Assembly (NCBI GenBank): GCA_003971905.1
Contig: RSEE01000055.1
Location: 372,001 to 436,000, forward strand
Reading direction: 5' to 3'
DNA: 64,000 nt
Origin: Moniliella sp. 'wahieum'
Lineage: Eukaryota; Basidiomycota; Moniliellomycetes; Moniliellales; Moniliellaceae
The stretch's first letter is position 1. Every line of letters begins with the position of its first letter. Under the pieces are notes generated by a model, which searched no databases, was not told the origin of the DNA, and was given only the letters and a program-made list of their open reading frames with translations. The position numbers and the translations under genes were made by a program. This document shows, piece after piece, positions 23,350 through 33,538 of the stretch.

Positions 23350-23885
23350 AACGGACATCTAAGTACATCGACTAACCAAGCGTAAGCACAAGAGAGACTC
23401 TCTCTCAGTGGGAAGCACCAGAGCATAGACCGGCTCGGCAGTACATTGACTAACTAAGGCTGATAGCAAGTGTTGGCTCTCTCAGTGCGAAGCGCCAGAG
23501 AGGAGACCAGCTCGGCACTACAGTGACTAACTCAGGGTGATAGCACTGAGTGATGGCTCTCTCAGTACGAAGCGCCAGAGAGCAGAGCCTCTCGGCAGTA
23601 TAGTCTAACAAGGCGTGACGCGTGAGCGCACGAGTCTCTCTCAGTGGGAAGCACCAGAGCGCAGACGAGCTCGATAGTCCATTGACTCACTACGCGTGAG
23701 CACAAGAGACTCTCTCAGGGGGAAGCAGCAGATGGCTGGCCAGCTCGGCAGTACATTGACTAACTAAGTGTGAGCACCAGTGCCTCTCTCAGTGGGTAGC
23801 ATCCGAGAGCAGGGCCGCTCGGGGTTTCATTGACTAGCGAAGCGTGAGCACAACAAACTCTCTCTATGGGAGGCACCGGAGGGAA
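23350..23885. repeat. Tandem array of about seven 74-80 bp units with hairpin potential
   Basis: Seven imperfect units each contain a TTGACTAACTAAG-like block, then CTCTCTCAGTG, a short GAAGC centre, and CCAGAGAG. Anchor positions (the CAGTG or its equivalent) are near 23406, 23483, 23563, 23642, 23716, 23790 and 23865, giving spacings of 77, 80, 79, 74, 74 and 75. In the best units CTCTCT can pair with AGAGAG around an inner GCG/CGC or GTG/CAC stem. No open frame runs through. Function unknown. Confidence 0.85.
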
Positions 23886-25300
23886 GGGTGGATCGGCTAT
23901 GGCGTGCCTAGGCCAGTGCTCCAGTCGGCAGGCTCTCTCACCTACTGTCTGCCTGACCTGGGGGTAACTATAGGGCCCAGTAGTCGTCGCATCGAGCTGC
24001 AGTCAACCATTGCGACACCCCCCCCCCATCTTCCCACACGCGTCAAACACATGTGCTTGTCTGATCCATCAGTATCATCAATTGAACCGTTGCGGGGTGT
24101 AGGCGTCTGTCATAACAATACATCGCCAAGTGACGGTACGAGACTCTCAAGTCCACCATTCTGCAATTCCGGGATGAGCGATCGATGCACATCTTCCTTC
24201 TGTTGCCCAAGAAAATCAACGAGAGACGGAATTGAGGGCGTGTATTGTATGTAGGAACACAACGGTTTGTACTATAGTCTCGCTGCGTAATATGACCTCT
24301 GCAACATGTCCAGCTGCAAAAACGGCCTTGGAGATCGGTGATGAGCTTGTTGTCCGTCGTATTATATCACAGGCCTCGGAGGGTAATCTTGACTTTGGCG
24401 CGGCTGTTTCTCTCTCGGCCCTGGCAGATGGGGGGAATTGAGCTGGCTTGAAGCTAGATTGCTTTGGTTCTCGATCAAGAGGTAGGGCATGTCAACGTGG
24501 GACGTATTGTAACCAATGGCTATCTGCTCTGCCTGTTTGCTGTGTTGTGAAATGTGAAATGTGAAATGCTAAATCTGAAACGTTACACCTTGAACGTTCA
24601 ACATGGAGGCGCTCCTTGTCGCTCTCACATCTCACGCGTCACGTGCAATGCTCGCTGGGCACTTGGCTGGGGGGCTGCCCGTCTGGCGTTGCTCCGCCTG
24701 GGCCGCCGGGTAGACGCAGGTCGAGGCAGATCGAGGCAGACAAGCGCAAGGCATCAGCAGGAGTACTCGGTGCAACGTCCAGTCCCCGTGCACCTCAGCC
24801 ACACAAGCCCACGTCATTAACGTCATTTGTCCCCGGGACGCTAGTGGTGCAGTGCCCGTCTGCGTGCACAGCGTGTCCACCGCTATTTCCACCAAGCCTC
24901 ACCGGCTGAAATTTCACTCTCGCCCCATCCGATGGTGCGGTGCGTGTGGTGCGACGCGCGTGAAAGCGCGCTGGGGGACAGGAAGCTGGCCGCTGCGCTT
25001 GGCGCTTCCTACTGGCTGGCCAGTTTCACGAACCCAGCATCATTCACAGCATCCCACCTGCGCTGGCTGCTGCGCGGGGCAAGCAAGCAAGCCCAGCCAG
25101 CCCAGCCCACAGCAGCGCTTCCCACGTCCACCCCAGCCGCACCCCCCCCTGCATCCTGCCCACCTCAGCCTGCCCACCGGCCCAGCACTCCTCCGACTCC
25201 CGGGCCCACCTTTAAGTCCACCAGCGCCTCCCGCCCCCCCCTCCCCCGTCGTCTTTTCCCTTTCCCTTTCCCACCACCACGTCCCCTCCTCCCCTCGGCC
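23886..25300. other. Intergenic, promoter side of the SDR gene
   Basis: Ordinary DNA with one tandem array (24549) and a C-rich leader from about 25080 to 25300 directly before the SDR gene. The open frame that continues upstream of the SDR start (to 24932) looks like leader sequence. No separate gene recognised. Confidence 0.4.
24549..24569. repeat. 7-bp repeat GAAATGT
   Basis: Two exact copies and one near-copy of GAAATGT in tandem at period 7. Not palindromic. Confidence 0.85.
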
Positions 25301-26529
25301 ATGGCATCCACCGTTCCATCCTGGAAACGCTCGGCCGACCAAGGCCCCGTCCTCTCCTACCGTGCCCCCTTGTCGCTCGACACGCTCCTGGGCCTGCTCA
25401 ACGCGACGCTCCTCAAGCCATGGGCACTGCTCCTTCTCCCGCTTGGCGCGGTGGCCGAGGCCGTGCACAAGGGCACCGTGCCTGCGCCCGCATCGCTGCT
25501 CGATACGCTGCACACGCAAGGGGTCAACGGTGTGCTGACCGCTCTGCGGCCCGTAGCGCACACGGCGACAGTGAGCAAGTGGCTGTTTGTCCTCGTCTTG
25601 CTCTGGAACCTGCACCGCACAGCGACGCGCTACGTGAAGAACTTGGGAGCCTTCCGTGCCGACCCAATTGATTTTGAGAAGGATGTGATTGTCGTGACGG
25701 GAGGTGCGGCCGGGATTGGCAAGGCAGTAGTAGAACTACTGTCGCACAAACATCATGCCAAAGTGGCCGTTTTGGACATGGCTGCTCCTCACCTACGCAC
25801 CAGCACCAGCTGGTGCCCCCCATCCTGTACATCAAGACGGACGTGACGTCCAAAGCGGCTGTCGCTGCTGCCGCGCAGCAGATTAAGGAGACGTTTGGTT
25901 CGGACCCGGCTGTCTTGGTGAACAATGCCGGTTTGGCAGAGGGACATCGGTTGTTGGATGTGGACTTGGCGTTGGTGGAACGTTTGTGGCGGGTGAACAC
26001 GTTGGCGCACTATGTCACCATTCAACAGTTCCTCCCAGCTATGATTGCCTCTAACCACGGTCACGTCGTTAGTGTCGCTTCGTCGGCTTCTTACATGTCG
26101 ATCCCGCAGCTCGGCACGTACGCCATGACCAAGAGCGGGGCTTTGGCTGTGCACGAGGCCTTGACGGGCGAACTGCGGGCGCGGTACAATGCGCGTAGGG
26201 TACGCACCACCGTCGTTTGTCCTACCAAGGTCCGTACCGCCTTGGGTGACGCCTTGGAAGACCAAGCCAACCAATTGCTCGCACCTACCTTGGAACCAGT
26301 CCAAGTCGGCCAACGTATTGTCGATGCCATTAAATCCGGGATGAGCATGCAAATCATCATGCCGGGCATCATGAACATTCTCCCCGTTGCCAGTCGCGGC
26401 CCGGCATGGGCTCGCCGCCTGGTAGAAGTCATTGGCGATACCGATAACAACGTCACGGACAAATCCATCAGTCGCGCCACTAGCAACGGCTACGGCGTCG
26501 ACATCAAATCGCCCAACAAGAAGGACTGA
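25301..26529 (+). CDS. Membrane-anchored short-chain dehydrogenase/reductase
   Basis: NAD(P)-dependent oxidoreductase of the classical SDR superfamily, resembling the retinol-dehydrogenase/DHRS group; substrate unknown. The start at 25301 is followed by hydrophobic segments (PWALLLLPLGAVAEAV, then WLFVLVLLWNL) suggesting an ER or lipid-droplet membrane anchor. The Rossmann motif is VIVVTGGAAGIGKAV, the NNAG motif is LVNNAGLAEG, and the catalytic set is the serine in SVASSASYMSI plus YAMTK (YxxxK). The C-terminus is full length for the family, ending at 26529. The frame changes once near 25800, next to a run of six C, between the Rossmann fold's first and second halves; otherwise it is clean. 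An upstream in-frame ATG at 24932 would add about 120 low-complexity residues and is less likely. Confidence 0.9.
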
Positions 26530-27809
26530 TGGTGTCTCTGCGTCTCTGATCCGATCCGATTCAATTCAATCCGAATCTGATCCGATCCAACAAGGTGTAA
26601 GCCCAGCGCTGCCCATCCTGGGAAACATTGGGTTTCTCTTTCTCCTCCTGGTTGCATGCCTCGCTTTGGGAACCGTCTCGCTAGTCCCTGGTCCCCGACG
26701 ACCTCGAGTGCGCAAGGCGAAACCAAAGGTCTGGCATCCCATTCAGTTCCTGGCTAATGTCACATGTCATCGGTCCTCGATACTCAACTTACCTCGGCAT
26801 ACCTACTTTGTGTCCATTGTGCATACATAGCTCGCACTCTGTAGGACAGTGCTAGTGGTGCAGATGGATGAATTCATCAATCATGCCCATGCACATAGAT
26901 AGTACCTTCCGTCGCGCGCGTTAGTACGAATGGAGAATCGCATTCTACTATGGCAGACATGCAGGCACCTCTACATAGTTTAACTCCCAGAAACGGCATC
27001 CGTCGCTTGACTCCTTTACGCTTCACGCTCCACGGTCCACGCTTTTCACTTTCACGTGACGCGTGAAGCTTGAAGCTTGAAGCCTCACTAGTCCCTAGTC
27101 CCTCTTCAAGCTTCACGACACGGGGCGTTGGTTCCATGGAGGAGGCAATGGGAGAGCGGGCCAAGAAGACAAACGAAAAACGAAAAACCAAAACCAAAAG
27201 GGAAACAAAAAGGAAAAGGAAAGGAAAACGTGCCCTCGCCGGGATTCGAGCCGCCGGGGCAACTAATAACTTGTTCGTGCAGTGTGTAGTACAGTTAGTT
27301 CCTCGTGATCGAACCCGATGGTCAATGGGAAACGTTGCGCCTTAACCACTATTTGATCCCGAGTGTGCATGAACTCATGAACGAAGGGGCAACGAGACGA
27401 AATACTTGAGGGGTGGAGTTGGAACCTGGATCGGTCCACGCTTAAACTTGCACCTTCAAGTCCAACAAGTCCAACAAGTTCAACGAGTCCAACCTTGGAA
27501 ACTGTAGCTTGGTCGAATTTCCCAGCCGAACCGAGGTGGGTGGGGTGGGGCTTAGCGCTTAGCCTTTACTAGGGCACATAGGAAGGGCCTATATAGGAAC
27601 CTCCTACGGCAACAGCAGACATCTATCTGCATCCCAAAACTACCTATAGTAGTTCGGACCTCGTACCTAGAACCTAGCCACTAGCCACCACACGTCCCGC
27701 ATCACGCATCATGCACCACTAGGAATTGCTTTGGGGACCATTATGCATTGCATTACCGGATACCGGTTACCCATTGCATATTGCACCCAACCCAACGTCC
27801 AACCAAACC

Positions 27810-27830
27810 AAAACCCAAAACCCAAAACCC
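27810..27830. repeat. 7-bp repeat AAAACCC
   Basis: Three exact tandem copies of AAAACCC at period 7. The unit resembles a telomere-type heptamer composition but is far too short to call telomeric. Confidence 0.9.
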
Positions 27831-28959
27831 AAAGACCCTGGCCGGGCCGGGCGAACCGCCGGAGACCAAGCGCCAACGAGGCCCGAGGCACGACGCACGA
27901 CGCAGGTCCAATCGATCATCCAGATCTACGATCTAAAATCTAATCCAGACGGGCCGATCCCCCGCGCCACGATACCAGGTTACCACTACACCAGGAGACC
28001 ACACAAGAGACCACACAGGAGACCAGCACCACCGGTGACTCCGGTGACTAGTGACTAGTGACTGGGAATTAATTGCTGGTACCCGGTACCTCGCCGCACG
28101 CGTGGCGCCCGCGCTCCTCCCCCCTGCAGTGTGGTGCCCAGTGGGGTGGCGGATGGATCGATGGTCGATGATCGAGGAAGCAGCGCAGTGGCTCGGTGCC
28201 AGGCCCCAGACGACACGCAAAGCAAAGTAAAGCAAAGCAAAGCAAAGACCGCCGAGTTGGACGGTGGCTGGTGGCTGGTGGCTGTTTTCTGCTGGCTTGG
28301 GGGCTGGGGGACGTGTAGGTGCGGGCAGGTACCCGGTACGGACCAAGCTCCCAGCAGCGAGAGTCTTCCCGTCCCGCGTCCTGAGCGCCCTGAGCGCCCT
28401 GGGCCTCAGGTGCGGGTGACCGGTGAGGCCGTGAGGCCTTAGGCTGAGGTTTCAGTTGACATGAACCTGGGCGGCGCAGAGGTACTGAGTACGTGGAGGC
28501 GCAGTAAGGGCTAGGGTTGGCGTGTCGATCCTGGCGATCAGCATCATGCACCACCCATCATGCATCAGCGATCCTTCGATCCCTCGACCAGGGGGGCGCC
28601 AGAGCAGAGCAGAGCACACCCCAGCGCAGCAGGGCACACAGGGCACAGCAGGGCACAGAAGAACACGGCAGAGCACGGCAGAGCACTGCCCACTGCCCAC
28701 CGAGCGCCGAGCGCCGAGGCGCAGCGCTTGTGCTTGTGCTTGCCGGGTACCCGCGGACGCTGGGCACGAGCGCCCAGCAGGAGCGCACTCAGGCGGACTA
28801 CGATGTCTGATCGGTGATCCGTCGTCTCACAGTACTGGTACTGCACTGAGGTACTGAGGCCTGGCCTGGAAGCTGGACCGGCCGCAGCAGGAGTAGGGTT
28901 ACTGGTTACTGGTTAGGCCGTGGGCTGGCGTACGCGTGGTGTGGCGCGTGGGGCTGGTC

Positions 28960-28986
28960 ACCGGTCACCGGTCAGCGGTCACTGGT
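28960..28986. repeat. Heptamer array, ACCGGT + C
   Basis: ACCGGT at 28960 and 28967, then diverged units AGCGGT (28974) and ACTGGT (28981), all spaced by 7 with C as spacer. Confidence 0.9.
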
Positions 28987-29170
28987 CAGCCGAGCTCAGC
29001 GGGGCGCCTTGCTGGTCGCCAGGGGGCGCGTGAGCAGCGACGGGTGAGCGGTGAGCATGGCGCGTCGTTTGTCGCTGGCTGCGGCCGTGTGATGCGCTGC
29101 CCCGATCAGACGAGCAGACGGTGTGGTGGCGGCGCGAGAGAGAAGCGAGAGAAGCAGCGCGAGTGCGCAG

Positions 29171-29240
29171 GCAGTACGCAGCACGCAGTACGCAGCACGC
29201 AGTACGCAGCACAGTACACTGCACACTGCACACTGCACGC
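29171..29240. repeat. 7-bp array alternating GCAGTAC and GCAGCAC
   Basis: Ten consecutive 7-bp units: three GCAGTAC/GCAGCAC pairs, then AGTACAC, two TGCACAC and TGCACGC. The array ends 160 bp before the start codon of the kinase gene, in its presumed promoter. Confidence 0.92.
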
Positions 29241-29400
29241 ACCACACCGCACAGCACACCGCAAGAACACAGTCACTAGGCACGCAGTACACAGCACACT
29301 GCCCGCCGCTCTTTCCCCCCCCTTTTCCCACCCCCACCACCGCTTGCCACCGCCTGCTTGCCTCTGCTCTGCTCTGCTCTGCTCCCCTTGCACCACGCAC

Positions 29401-31715
29401 ATGCGCCTCTACCTCGCCGTCGACTGTGGCGGCACCAAGGCTGCGGCAGTGGTGCGATGGCACTGGCCACGTTCTGGGCCGAGGTCTAGGCGGTCCCGCC
29501 AACTTTACCGATGTCGGCTGGCACGTCTTTTTCCGTTCGCTGCGTACCGCTGTGGACCATGCGATGGCCCAAGCTAAGGAATCCGCTTCGTCCCCCACCG
29601 CCTCGGTTGGCGACAAGGCTGTCCTGCCGCTCTGCCGTGCCTGGTCCGCCCAGTCGCGCGCATGGAAACGCAGGAGCATCCACGAGGGTATCGTACCCAC
29701 GGGAGAGCAGCATATTTTCGAAGCGGCCTGGCTTGGCATAGCAGGCGTCGATTCAGCCAGTACTGTGCACCTACTTTCCCCGCCTGTAGCTGCGCTCTTG
29801 GGCTTACCTCCACCTCCTACCCCGCGCCTCGTACTGGCTAACGATACTTCCTTGTTGGCTGCCCCGGTGCACGACCTCCCCGCCCCCCTAACGCCAGCCG
29901 AACCGGCGTCGTGGTGATTGCCGGAACAGGTTCGATCGTCACGGGCTACCGAGTGGGTAAGGCATCGTCTGACCTGGCTAGCTTTGGTCGCGTAGTGGCC
30001 TCGGTTGGTTGCTCGGCGACGAAGGGTCCGGGTACGCTGTGGGACGCGAAGCCGTACGTGCCGTACTGCGTCAGGCGGATGCAGCCCGCTTCGTCGATGG
30101 CTCCGACGAGGACGATGTGGCTTCCGAGACGGAAGATGAGGAGGAGGACGAGGAGGGAAGGACGAACAATGAGAACAATGACGACTCGGCGGCACAGGTT
30201 ACCCATACGCTTTACGTGATCGTATTCTTACGGAGTACAATCTCAGTTCGACGATGAACTGTTTGGTGTGATTTACGCTTCCGACACGCACGGTCGCGAA
30301 CCTAGCAAAGAACCTTCCTCCCCCGTCGCTCTTCCCTTCCGCACCGGCCTCGCCTCAAAGTAGAAGGGACGACCGGCTGCTCCCCCCGGTCCTAATGCGC
30401 CACACCGGAGCGTCCCCTCACCCCCATCGCACCCCTCAGCACCGAACGGCCAGGTACACCCGCTTCCTTGGCCACGGCCAGTGAAGGTGAAGCCGAAACC
30501 GAAGGTGAAGTCGAAGGTGAAGGAAAGGCAGTGGGAGAAAGAAAGGCAGAACGAGGGAACCCATTCTCCCACGACACAAGACAAGGAAGCGGAGAAAGAC
30601 GAGGAACGAGCAGCGGCATCCTTGACAGCTGCTAGTGAATGGGCCGAACGTATGATCTCCCAACCTACCCACTTGGCTCGCGACCGTACCATACGCGCTA
30701 AACGTCCCGCCCCAGCATTGAAGTTGGACAACTCGGATGAACCCCCCGCGGGGCAGGACCCCCACCCCCACCCTCAATCGCAACAGCAACAACAACGAGA
30801 ACAACAGGGTCAGGGTGAGGGGCAGGGACAAGAACGAGGTCGGGACCGGGGGAACGCACCTAATCCGCCCAATCCGCCCAATGCCGCACCGACTGCGGCT
30901 GCCAAACCCGTGATGGCCCAAGCGCCCAAACATAGGTTGGCAGCCTTGGCGCCCGTCGTGTTCCATCTGGCCTTTGGCATGGAGATGCATTGGCTTTGCT
31001 CGTCTTGCGCACCCAAGCAGATTGCATTGCGCGGCAAATTGCTGAGCTGGTCCGGCCCGTGCGTCCAAAGGCAAAGGGACTAAAGGTATCTGTGCCCCCA
31101 GCGGGACTAACGGGGTCTGCGGGATCTGTTGGGCAAAGGGATCTGTGCAGCAGGGGGAGAAGAAAGTACGTTTTGGGCATGGGATTATGCGGGCGCTACG
31201 CGTGTAGGGCGACACCGTCGACCGCGCGCGGAAAATGCTGTGCTGTGTATGGGTGGAAGTTTATTGGGTGTGGATGCGTATGCTCATTTGCTCCTGCGCC
31301 AATTGGCGGCCCGTGGCGTGCACTTTGCTCGTGCTTGTTCGTACCCGACCCGGCGAGGAGTGGCGCCCTAGCCCTCGCTCGGTTGTGGGAAGGAAGGCGT
31401 GATGCGGGAGGTGTGGAGGGTGTGGGCGGGGGAGTTAACCCTCCTGTACCTGTACAGGGCGCGGGGGGTCAGGTTCAGAATGCGTCTACCTCGCATCAGC
31501 TTCACCTCGCTCCGCTTTCTTCTTTGGTTCGTACCACGAACCCGAGCACGAACCTGAACACGAACCGAGTACGAGCACGAACCCAACATGAGTACGAGTA
31601 CGAACGTGAGTACGAACTACGCGCCAGTGCACTGGGACTATCTGCTACGCGACTGGCGGCGCAGGACCTGCTGCGGCGCCCGTGGCTGTGGCCGAGTGGG
31701 TGTAATCCCATTTAA
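29401..31715 (+). CDS. N-acetylglucosamine kinase-like protein (BadF/BadG/BcrA ATPase family)
   Basis: Predicted cytosolic sugar kinase that phosphorylates N-acetylglucosamine in amino-sugar salvage. The start at 29401 gives RLYLAVDCGGTKAAAVV, the phosphate-1 motif of the ASKHA fold. It is followed by GGPANFTDVGW, WLGIAGVDSA, the phosphate-2 motif VVIAGTGSIVTGY, and GWLLGDEGSGYAVGREAV. Late parts read LAALAPVVFHLAF and LCMGGSLLGVDAYAHLLLR (adenosine site). Two low-complexity inserts are unusual: an acidic DE-rich run near 30100-30180, and a Lys/Pro/Val then Gln/Gly-rich run at about 30481-30890. The C-terminal part also encodes an unusual repeat from GAACC/GAGTAC words (31535-31620). At least six frame switches separate the conserved blocks, and one block reads EYNL then FDDELFGVIYASDTHG across a switch. 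The family call is secure; the exact C-terminus is not. Confidence 0.85.
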
Positions 31716-31877
31716 TGTGACGGACAAGCAGGCGGGGCAAAGGGCAAAGCGCAAGGGCAAGTGCAAGGATAGGGCAAGCGATCAGCCGTGTCTGGTACCT
31801 AGAAACTGTGTGTGTGGGGGGGGGCGATGTTTATGTTGCAAGCGGGGTGGGGGCAGTACGGTGGGCCAGTGGGAAGG

Positions 31878-31897
31878 CTTAAGGCTTAAGGCTTAAG
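31878..31897. repeat. Heptamer array, CTTAAG + G
   Basis: CTTAAG at 31878, 31885 and 31892 with G as spacer; period exactly 7. Confidence 0.92.
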
Positions 31898-32113
31898 GTG
31901 AGAGGTGAGAGGTGGGGGCTAGGAAGGGACGGGGAGGATGGGTGGATGGATGGATGGCGTGCGGCGGAAGATGGGCTATGGGGGTGCTGTGGAGAGGGAT
32001 GGGATGGGATGGGATGGGATGGTGTGCTACCTGGATGGAAGCAGGTTGGCCCTGGCCTGGGTCCAGGTGGAGATCGGGCCAAGCGCTAAGCTTTAATTAA
32101 GCCTTACCTTTAA

Positions 32114-32189
32114 AATGTTAAACGTTAAACGTTAAGCTCCAGCTGTAAGCTTTGAGCAATTTGAGCTTTAAGCTTGAAGCTTGAAGCTT
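32114..32189. repeat. Two adjacent heptamer arrays, AACGTT + A and AAGCTT + G
   Basis: AATGTT (32114), AACGTT (32121) and AACGTT (32128) spaced by 7 with A. Then, after about 35 bp of diverged AGCTT words, AAGCTT at 32170, 32177 and 32184 spaced by 7 with G. Confidence 0.9.
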
Positions 32190-32984
32190 AGGGACGGTGG
32201 CGCGGGCCAGCAGCGCAGTTGGAAGTGAAATTGAAATTGAAATTGGAATTGCACGTGCCTGCTATGGTGTGCGAAAAATGAGTGCGTGAGTGCGTGAGTG
32301 CGTGCGCCTGAGACTCAGGCCGCTCAGGCATGATGCATGATGGTGCATGATGCATGATGGGGGCAGGTGCGCAGTGTCGACGCACCGCGTCTTGGAGCTT
32401 GAGGGGCTGGGCTTGCGCTGGCCCGCTGCGCAGCGCATGGGCACACGCGCAGGGCGCAAGTGTACCATGGCGACATGTGACGCGTGTGACGTACTGAGGT
32501 ACTGAGCTCAATATCCAATCCACTCCTCAGACTGAGGACGGAGTTGCTGAGTTGAGGCGTTGAGGCGTGCTGAGCTCAGCCTGAGCGCTGACGCCACGCA
32601 CTGGCTCAGTGTGTCCTGGTCCATACTGCATACTCCATGCCGATGCCGATGCAGGGGGGCCCGCCGAGGGGGCTGGCTGGACGTAGCTTGCAGGAGGCAG
32701 GAGGCAGCAGGCAGCAGGGGGGGCGGGGGGGCAGTGTGCGGGTGGCTGGGATCATCGTTCGAGGATGGAAGATGGGTGATGCCTTTGTGATGCATGGGTG
32801 ATGCACGATGTCGATGCCTTGTGCCATCGGGGCGGGGGGCGAGTGTAGGGCCAGTGCAGCCCAGCGCTGGGCGGCGGCGGGCCGACGACAGCCCGGCGTC
32901 CACGGCCTCGCTACTCCGACGGGGGGGGGGGGGACGCAGAGACCCAGGGACCCAGGGACTGGGGACGCGGCAGCAGCAGCACAG

Positions 32985-33023
32985 CGCATCCAGCATCCAG
33001 CATCCAGCATCCAGCATCCAGCA
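32985..33023. repeat. 7-bp repeat CATCCAG
   Basis: Five tandem copies of CATCCAG at period 7. A run of G and two GGGACCCA units at period 8 lie just upstream. Confidence 0.9.
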
Positions 33024-33538
33024 TTGCCCTAACCCACCACCGCTAGCAGAGGGGGGAGCTAGTCTGCGCTCGCATCTACTTGGTCTGCGCTTGTCTCCAC
33101 TCGTCTCTACTTGGCCTCGCTTGCCTGGCCTGTTGCTCGCTTCTCCTGCCCTGCCCCCTCCCCACCGTCCCCCCGCCATGCCAGCCGATCTGCTGCGGCT
33201 GCTCTAGGACCCCCCACCCCCACCCCCACCTTATGCACCTTCCCTGCGCCCCCCCCGCCCAGCCCCCCCCCGCGTTGGGCGGCCCACTCCCAGTCCCACT
33301 CGACTCACTTGCCCTCCGCTCCGTTCCCCGCAACTTGCCCCTCAACTCCGCTCTCCGCAACTTGCCCCTTCGCTCCGCTCTCCACACCGCCCACGACGTC
33401 CACCGCGCCCCGCCCTTGCTCGGCTCGACACCACCCCGCACCTCGCTCGGCATACCGCCCCGCCCGCCCCGGCACCAGCCCCGTCTAGCCCACACACTAT
33501 CCTCTCCGCGTCCGAGTCGCAGCCACACCCACACGCAC

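Larger units (their letters stand above)
26530..29400. other. Intergenic, no gene recognised
   Basis: Rich in short tandem repeats: AAAACCC (27810), a GGCACAGCA/GGCAGAGCAC-type array (about 28628-28722), ACCGGT units (28960) and a 7-bp array just upstream of the kinase gene (29171). A stretch at 27220-27355 has tRNA-like box words on the minus strand but no tRNA fold. No protein gene seen. Confidence 0.4.
31716..33538. other. Intergenic between kinase and phosphatase genes
   Basis: Dense in short tandem repeats (CTTAAG, AACGTT, AAGCTT, GGGAT, ATTGAA and CATCCAG units). An open frame in phase with the phosphatase runs from 33080 without a stop, but its composition is Pro/His/Ser-rich leader-like. 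No separate gene recognised. Confidence 0.4.

Noticed and set aside
27220-27355. tRNA-like words on the minus strand (TGGTTAAGGCG and GGTTCGATC, with a second TCGAATCCC near a T run)
   Set aside because: No consistent acceptor, anticodon or T stem can be formed by hand in either half; at best a degraded tRNA or chance. A covariance-model search would settle it.
28996-30195. 399-codon open frame on the minus strand
   Set aside because: It lies antisense to the kinase gene and its promoter array; the translation is Ser/Pro/Arg-rich and Cys/Val/Leu-rich repeats from the 7-bp array, with no domain.
33080-33538. Longer N-terminus for the phosphatase
   Set aside because: The frame is open, but its first base triplet is not ATG and the composition is leader-like; the ATG cluster at 33539-33551 lies close to the domain.
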